Source: Liolophura sinensis (Eukaryota; Mollusca; Polyplacophora; Chitonida; Chitonidae). Taken from it: 64,000 bases of DNA. The stretch spans positions 83,930,644 through 83,994,643 of the forward strand of contig NC_088295.1 in NCBI RefSeq assembly GCF_032854445.1, read 5' to 3'. Positions 58,701 to 64,000 of this stretch are shown piece by piece; within the stretch, counting starts at the first letter, position 1, and the number at the start of each line of letters is the position of its first letter. Both the position numbers and the translations under genes were made by a program. The notes beneath the pieces are model-generated. The model saw only the letters and a program-made list of their open reading frames with translations. It did not search any database and was not told the origin of the DNA.

Positions 58701-61700
58701 GCTAGATATTCTATAGCCTTTCATCTCATCTTATTGAACTTGTATTATCAGTGGTAGAAGTGATTCACAAGAATATGATGTATAATTAATCATCAAAAAA
58801 TTCACCCATATCTAAACTGTACATTTTACCTGATTCTGGGAGTTTTGTTTGGGAGTGTTGCAAGGTTTGTTTTGAAGGTAGGGGGATGTCTTGCTGGAAA
58901 AATGTGGATTTTACCTGATTCTGGGAGTTTCGTTTGGGAGTGTTGCAAGGTTTGTTTTGAAGGTAGGGGGATGTCTTGCTGGAAAAATGTAGATTTTACC
59001 TGATTCTGGGAGTTTCGTTTGGGAGTGTTGCAAGGTTTGTTTGAAAGGTAGGGGGATGTCTTGCTGGAAAAATGTAGATTTTACCTGATTCTGGGAGTTT
59101 TGTTTGGGAGTGTTGCAAGGTTTGTTTTGAAGACAGGGGGATATCTTACTGGAAAAATGTAGATTTTACCTGACTCTGGGAGTTTTGTGTGGGAGTGTTG
59201 CAAGGTTAGTTTTGAAGGCAGGGGGATATCTTACTGGAAAAATGTAGATTTTAGGACATTTATTTTCCACTGAAAATGTAATTTTTTTGGCCAAATTTTA
59301 GGTTATTTACCACACTGCTACTTTCCGTTTTGATGTTGATCATTTGTCGTTTCTGTTCATGTAAATACAGGAACAAGGAATTGTTATGAGCTTGTTACCT
59401 ATATTGGGACTATTAATTAAAATAGTAACTGATTATAACAGATATTGACAATAGACATGGTTTTGTAGGAATGAGGTGTATTTCATTGTATCTTACAAGT
59501 GTTGAGTTGATGTTGTGAGTTAGAGCTGAGTGTTTGGATATTGTTGATAAGTGTATATAATATAATATTGATTTACTGGTGTAATTAATATTGATACCTG
59601 AAGTTTTACATGTGTTTAATATCGTTGGTTGGCCAGATAGAAGGAGGGTTGTCTCTATATTCATACATGTGGGTGTACTTGTAATATCACTTGAGAAAGC
59701 TAGACAAGGGTTAGCTAGTACATAGACCTGAAAACAGTGGATAGTTAGGTAGTTGGTTTAGTTTGATGACAGTTGGTTTTGGATATGGTGCATTTGCCAT
59801 TAATTTGTTTCATCTGCTGATTATTTTTGAGGTTGAGGTTTGCGTGTGCTTATGTATAACATGCATCAATTGAGCTGGTGTACAGGTGTAGGGTTGGAAT
59901 GATAATTGGTCATCCAAAAACGTGGAACTACATTATGTAGAGTTTGAAGTAAGAAAAAATAGGATACTGTTTTGTATAGAGTTTGAAGTAAAAAGTAGGA
60001 TACTGTTTTGTAGAGTATGAAGTGAAAGTAGAATTTATTGTGGAATGGTCAGTAGGTGTACATGTATGCGTTGTTGTAGCTGAGATTTGTGGTTTGTGTA
60101 CTGTTGTACTGTTTTCTGTTCATGGCTGTTGTTACAGTGTTACATGTTGTTTGAGGCATATACTAGATGTATAGTGTAAGGTTTTAGCTTGCCTTTGTAG
60201 TGAAAGCTTGTAATGTATGGAGTACTCTTATATATGTTTAATATTATTTGATATGTTTCATATTTAATAATGTTTTTGTAGAGCTTTGTACGTAGATGTT
60301 TTAAATGCTAATTAATATTTAAATGTGTATATGATATTTATATGACAATAAATGTACTATCTGCTTCACAGACGTGTTAATTCTAGTTAAAGACTTGTTT
60401 TTTTTTTTTTTTTAAGCTAGCAGCGAAGGTGTTAAATAGAGTTATCTTGCTGAACGCTGGGGCATTGAAATATGACATTGTCTTTGTTCTCTTTGCTGTT
60501 CCAAAATTCTTTTCCTTTGCCAATTATTCAACAGACAGCATGGCGTCACCATTTCCTAATTATCCTGTCCTCAAATCTCTACTGCTTCTCTTTACGTTTG
60601 GATGTGTACTACATCATCATTTTGGTGGATGGGAACATCCTTTGTCTTAGTTCATGTTTGAAACATCTTTTTGGACAACTACTCAAATAACTTAAGCACA
60701 TAATACACACCCTAAACTCTTGTAATCAACTCTACTGTAATACATGTAAAACATACGATAGTACACTCATGCAAACATACTATATTAAAAAGATCAAATG
60801 TGCACAGTCCTAAATTTTGAATCTGTTGTGAATTTTGTCTGGCACCTATTAAAGAGTAAGAGGATGGATGAATTCATTCTTGTGCTGCTATTCAAGATTT
60901 GATCGCTGGATAAGAAAGTTTAGAAAGCCATTTAGTACCATGATCAGTCATTGTGAGCATTAGTTGATGGCAAGCAGAGTGTTGACATTAAGGTGCATGG
61001 AATGACATTTCTGCTGAATTGAACACTAATAAAGTTTCTGGAACTAACCAAACGGGGTTGGTAAAACATAATATCTTGGATAATTTTATCTTTTTTGTGA
61101 CTTAGTTGCATTTAGTCATAGTGTAAGATGACTGTTGTATTCTTTTCACCTTTGATTAAAAAAATGATTTGTCTTTTACATTATTGAAGTTAATTGGAAA
61201 ATGTTAGATTTGACTTTAATACATTATATGTTGAAAAGAACGAACAGTTTATACTGTAAATATCATTGTATACCAGTAGCAATGTAGGTGTTTGTATTTT
61301 TGAAATTATAGAAGATAATGTAATAGCATGAACTCTAAAGCTTTACTAATACACGTAATACGCCTGCAACCAGCATGTAGTTGAACAGCCCAAGGAAAGT
61401 ATTAACATTGCAGTTCTTGTTTATGATGATGATGGGCGTACAGATGATGATGCTGACTCGCTGGATGTGACGGTCAGCTCTCCTCCTGTCCAGCCTCATA
61501 AGATGCCTCACGTAGAGATGGTCAAGCCGGCGATGACCGAGGCTGAACTCCTGGCTGCCCAGAAGGAAGCCCTGGAAGGTGAGTGGACAGACAAACAAGT
61601 GATGGTTTTCTATGCACTACCTTATGATTCTAATACCTGGGAGGAAGATTTTGTCTTTATCAGTCTTATTTAAAGAAAAGACAACAGAAGAGGCAGTGTG

Positions 61701-63406
61701 TATATAGTGAAGGAGCATGCCACCAAGAGTTTAAAAAGAGTAACAGTTTATATTTGTGATGTATTTTCGTGATATTGATGTAAGCAAACTATCTCAATTC
61801 AAAAAAATCAAAAGCACTGCCACGCTACATGTATCAATTTTAACCATTCAGGCTTTTTTTTTTCTATGACTCTAGAGCACAGCCGTTTCCACCGTGACAT
61901 GATGCAAACACTGTCTTGACTTGTTTACATGTAAATTGTATGATAACCGGGATGAATATAATAGATCTGTTCAATATAGACATCACCTTTCTGGTTTGTC
62001 TTATATCGTATAAGAATTCCTAATTAAGAGTTGTTTTATAGAGTTAACAAACATGTTAGAAAGAAATGTCAGACTGTGGCTTTTTACATCTTTACATACA
62101 CTATGTCTATGGACGAATCTGTGAAATTATTTTTTTCCTTCAGCCTAATGATAATTGAATATGTCTAAACCAACAAATCTGTTTTATGTTTGAAGTAAAA
62201 TTGCGTGACATGACTGATGAAGAGAGAAAGCAGATAATAAATACAGAAGAGTTCCAGTCTTTCTTCATGAGAACATCTCGGATCGTGGAGCGGGCTCTGG
62301 CTGAGGATCTGGATATATTCACCGATTATTCTGCTGGAGATGGTGAAGGCAAAGATGAGTAAGTGGTCAGTTATCCTGAGTAAGATAAAAAAATATTAAA
62401 GTTAAATTTCATGAAGTTTTAAAGCCATTCCTGTTAAACATGAACATTTCATTCCATATAATGTTTTACTTCACTGATGTTCCTTGGGTTTTGTTTTTTG
62501 CGCTTTCGAAACATAAAATTCAATCCAATTACAAAGGATAAATTTCTGTACTTTTCTCCAAAAAGGTTTTAACTGACATATATTCAGCAGAAAAGTAGAT
62601 ATTTGTTTGATCTCTTACTCCTGTTATGTGCATTGTTTCTGCTGTTTTAGTGGTAGATGTTTATCATGTGTACAGTGTTTTATTTGTTATCTTGTATGAT
62701 GTATTTCAATGATCAGCTGGCTGGAGAGAGGTTAAAGCTGAACTGTGACGTCTCAGTGTTAGATGTTTTATGCATGTATTTGTTATCTTGTATGATGTAT
62801 TTCAGTGATCAACTGGCTGGAGAGAGGTTAAAGCTGAACTGTGATGTCTCAGTGTTAGATGTTTAACTCATGTATTTGTTATCTTGCATGATGTATTTCA
62901 GTGATCAGCTGGCTGGGGAGAGGTTAAAGCTGAACCGGGACTTTTATGATGAAAGATGGTCCAAACACAGAACAATAACAAGCATGGATTGGTCCACTCA
63001 GGTAAGGGATAACCTGTCGTAAATTGAAACTTAGTAAATCAGCCTGTGATGTAGTAAAGATTTGACATCTTTAGCTAGCACATTAAACTTGCATTGGAAT
63101 CTGATAGTGACAATAAGACTGCAAGATCTAAATTGTGTTATTGCACTTAAGTGCTTATTAATGTATTGAAAAGGTTTGTAATAAACAGAAATTAGAGGTT
63201 GAACCAAGTACATGTATTTATTTCTGGACTCAAGTATTTCAAATCCTGATATTAGTATTGACTTTTTGGATTGGTTACAGTTCCCAGAGCTACTGGTTGC
63301 CTCGTACAACGCTAACGAGGACATGCCACATGACCCAGATGGCGTAGCTCTTGTCTGGAATGTCAAGTTTAAGAAGACCACTCCTGACTATGTGTTCCAT
63401 TGTCAG
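49721..63406 (+). CDS. DYNC1I: Cytoplasmic dynein 1 intermediate chain, N-terminal part (runs off window)
   Basis: Exons seen: 49721-49831, 50307-50394, 50845-50962, 51511-51632, 53933-53953, 57509-57592, 61381-61578, 62196-62358, 62902-63001 and 63281-63406; 1131 bases, 377 residues, all phases consistent. The N-terminal charged helix ([20 protein letters not shown].., residues 1-37) is the dynactin p150Glued/NudE-binding coiled coil. Around residues 121-138 is [17 protein letters not shown], whose KETQT is the LC8 (DYNLL) site, preceded by the Tctex region. Residues encoded at 62196-62358 ([18 protein letters not shown].. IVERALAED) are the roadblock-binding helix. Residues after that ([20 protein letters not shown].. 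[21 protein letters not shown]) enter the WD40 propeller that docks on the heavy chain. The remaining propeller exons must lie to the right. The protein links dynein to cargo adaptors. Vertebrates have two paralogues, so the symbol is given at family level. Confidence 0.95.
53933..53953 (+). other. DYNC1I: 21-nt micro-exon of DYNC1I
   Basis: The acceptor CCTAAAG precedes it and the donor (TACG|gtaagt) follows. It encodes ARSRDYY in frame (phase 1 to phase 1). Inclusion or skipping would leave the frame intact. It lies in the linker after the LC8 site, the region alternatively spliced in other animals' intermediate chains. Confidence 0.65.
53954..57508. other. DYNC1I: DYNC1I intron, 3.6 kb
   Basis: No further exon could be supported. 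A poly-T/poly-C tract occupies 55500-55570. Open frames such as 56220-56462 are hydrophobic but lack splice partners or homology. Confidence 0.5.
57509..57592 (+). other. DYNC1I: 84-nt cassette-type exon of DYNC1I encoding GSPRY repeats
   Basis: Phase 1 to phase 1, with acceptor CAAGCAG and donor GAAG|gtagga. It encodes three consecutive GSP units ([17 protein letters not shown]) and then an acidic stretch (EWDDEFDE). The codons GGCTCNCCA recur, so the unit arose by short tandem duplication. Confidence 0.8.
57938..58033. repeat. 24-bp tandem repeat, 4 copies
   Basis: Units of GGTAACACTGCCTGTATATG plus GATA; the last two copies read GGTCACGCTGCCTGTATGTG. Length is a multiple of three, so open frames through it are artefacts. 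Confidence 0.92.
58179..58360 (+). other. Candidate alternative or terminal exon of DYNC1I
   Basis: A good acceptor (TTTCCCTATTCAG) is followed by a frame that, in the phase used by neighbouring exons, reads [20 protein letters not shown] and continues to a stop at 58358-58360. No phase-1 donor was found inside, so it would have to be a terminal exon. Low support. Confidence 0.25.
58823..59253. repeat. 85-bp tandem repeat, 5 copies
   Basis: Units start at 58823, 58908, 58993, 59078 and 59163, each containing ATTTTACCTGATTCTGGGAG, TGGGAGTGTTGCAAGG and GGGGGATGTCTTGCTGGAAA. The last two copies are more diverged. In a DYNC1I intron. Confidence 0.95.
59937..60030. repeat. Short tandem repeat, 3 diverged copies
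   Basis: GAGTTTGAAGTAA and AGGATACTGTTTTGTA alternate three times with small indels, in the same DYNC1I intron. Confidence 0.75.
60400..60415. repeat. Poly-T run
   Basis: A T homopolymer in the DYNC1I intron between exons 57509-57592 and 61381-61578. Nothing else recognisable between about 60030 and 61380. Confidence 0.8.
61381..61578 (+). other. DYNC1I: 198-nt symmetric exon of DYNC1I
   Basis: Phase 1 to phase 1. It encodes [20 protein letters not shown], an acidic Asp-rich stretch, and [15 protein letters not shown]. The acceptor used is CATGTAG; the CAG seven bases upstream would bring in an in-frame stop. Confidence 0.85.
62681..62968 (+). repeat. 96-bp tandem triplication covering an exon start
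   Basis: Three copies, with TATTTGTTATCTTG at 62681, 62777 and 62873, each covering a pyrimidine tract, the acceptor, and the first 30 or so bases of the exon starting at 62902 (GATCAGCTGGCTGGAGAGAG). Only the third copy continues into conserved coding sequence. Copy 1 has AA in place of the acceptor AG; copy 2 keeps AG. Confidence 0.93.
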
Positions 63407-64000
63407 GTACAGTTTGTGCATAGTGAACGTGTGACCAGCATTTCATTGTAGTGGATGAAGATAGTGGGATAAAATATTTATTGAGAGTTTGAAATAGCTT
63501 TTTGTAGGTATACTGTAAAGTATTTATTATTTGCTGGAATTTATTTTCACAGATTTTCTCCAAAAATATCTTTGTGGGAATTTGTTTTCGCATATTTAAG
63601 AGAATACTAAAAAACAAATCTTAAAATTTTCCAAGGTACAATATGGCCGAAATTATTCAAGCACGTTAAACAGGTATCATCGTGGGTGGCTTTAATCCTT
63701 CTTTATTTCCTGCTGTGTCACTAATCCTTGTGATCTGGATCAGAGATTAAAATAGTGGGGGATGGATTATCAACACACAAGAAGATTACTTTCGCACCTA
63801 CCGTGAGCAGTACTCAAACAGATGTCACTTCTTTTCAAACCACTGATGAATACTTTTAAACACCTGGCAAAGTGATCTGTCACCTTTTGAGCAGTTTAAT
63901 GCAAAACATATGAATTCCCCATTATCGGCACCTATCACTCATTCTTTATTAAGCAACATGGTAAGTTTTGCATGGTTTTCAGGTTTAATTGTCCTCTGTA
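63407..64000. other. DYNC1I: Start of a DYNC1I intron at the window edge
   Basis: After the donor CAG|gtacag at 63406/63407, no sequence encoding the next WD40 segment was found. The gene continues beyond the window. Confidence 0.7.

Overview
This window is nuclear DNA from an animal, most likely a lophotrochozoan and probably a mollusc. The genes are multi-exon with GT-AG introns. The introns and spacers carry many tRNA-derived SINEs of the kind abundant in molluscan genomes, with tails such as ATTCTTGAGTACGGCGTAAAAC or GACGTTAAACC..CACTCACTCACT. The conserved proteins are clearly bilaterian. The mollusc call is inference from repeat style; I cannot name a species.

Layout. (1) 1-17.6 kb: three tandem + strand paralogues encoding small secreted proteins (118, 128 and 129 aa), each a signal peptide, a short cysteine motif and one H-type-lectin-like domain ending in ACG. 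All three have the same three coding exons with phase-1 introns. Spacers and introns are full of SINEs, minisatellites and fold-back elements. (2) 17.6-26.1 kb: repeat-rich spacer containing a minus-strand gene for the NDUFA4 respiratory-chain subunit; its first coding exon is not located with confidence. (3) 26.2-46.0 kb: PHF14, a chromatin reader, reconstructed here as 23 coding exons (858 aa) whose splice phases all agree. Intron 11 holds a 1.6 kb satellite of 84/85-bp units. (4) 46.6-48.0 kb: SDHAF3, the succinate dehydrogenase assembly factor, on the minus strand and tail-to-tail with PHF14. (5) 49.7-63.4 kb: the N-terminal 377 residues of cytoplasmic dynein 1 intermediate chain (DYNC1I). 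It continues past the right edge and includes three consecutive symmetric cassette-type exons.

How the parts relate. NDUFA4/PHF14 and SDHAF3/DYNC1I are both divergent pairs. From established knowledge, human NDUFA4 and PHF14 are head-to-head neighbours at 7p21.3, and human DYNC1I1 and SDHAF3 lie near each other at 7q21.3, so the window looks like a compact piece of ancestral bilaterian linkage. Both divergent spacers contain the same 14-mer, CTACAGCGCCCTCT, shortly upstream of the + strand gene. The lectin cluster is a separate, faster-evolving block, probably for mucosal or immune recognition (inference).

Coordinates of spliced genes were worked out by hand from splice consensus and phase. 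Untranslated exons and transcription starts are uncertain.
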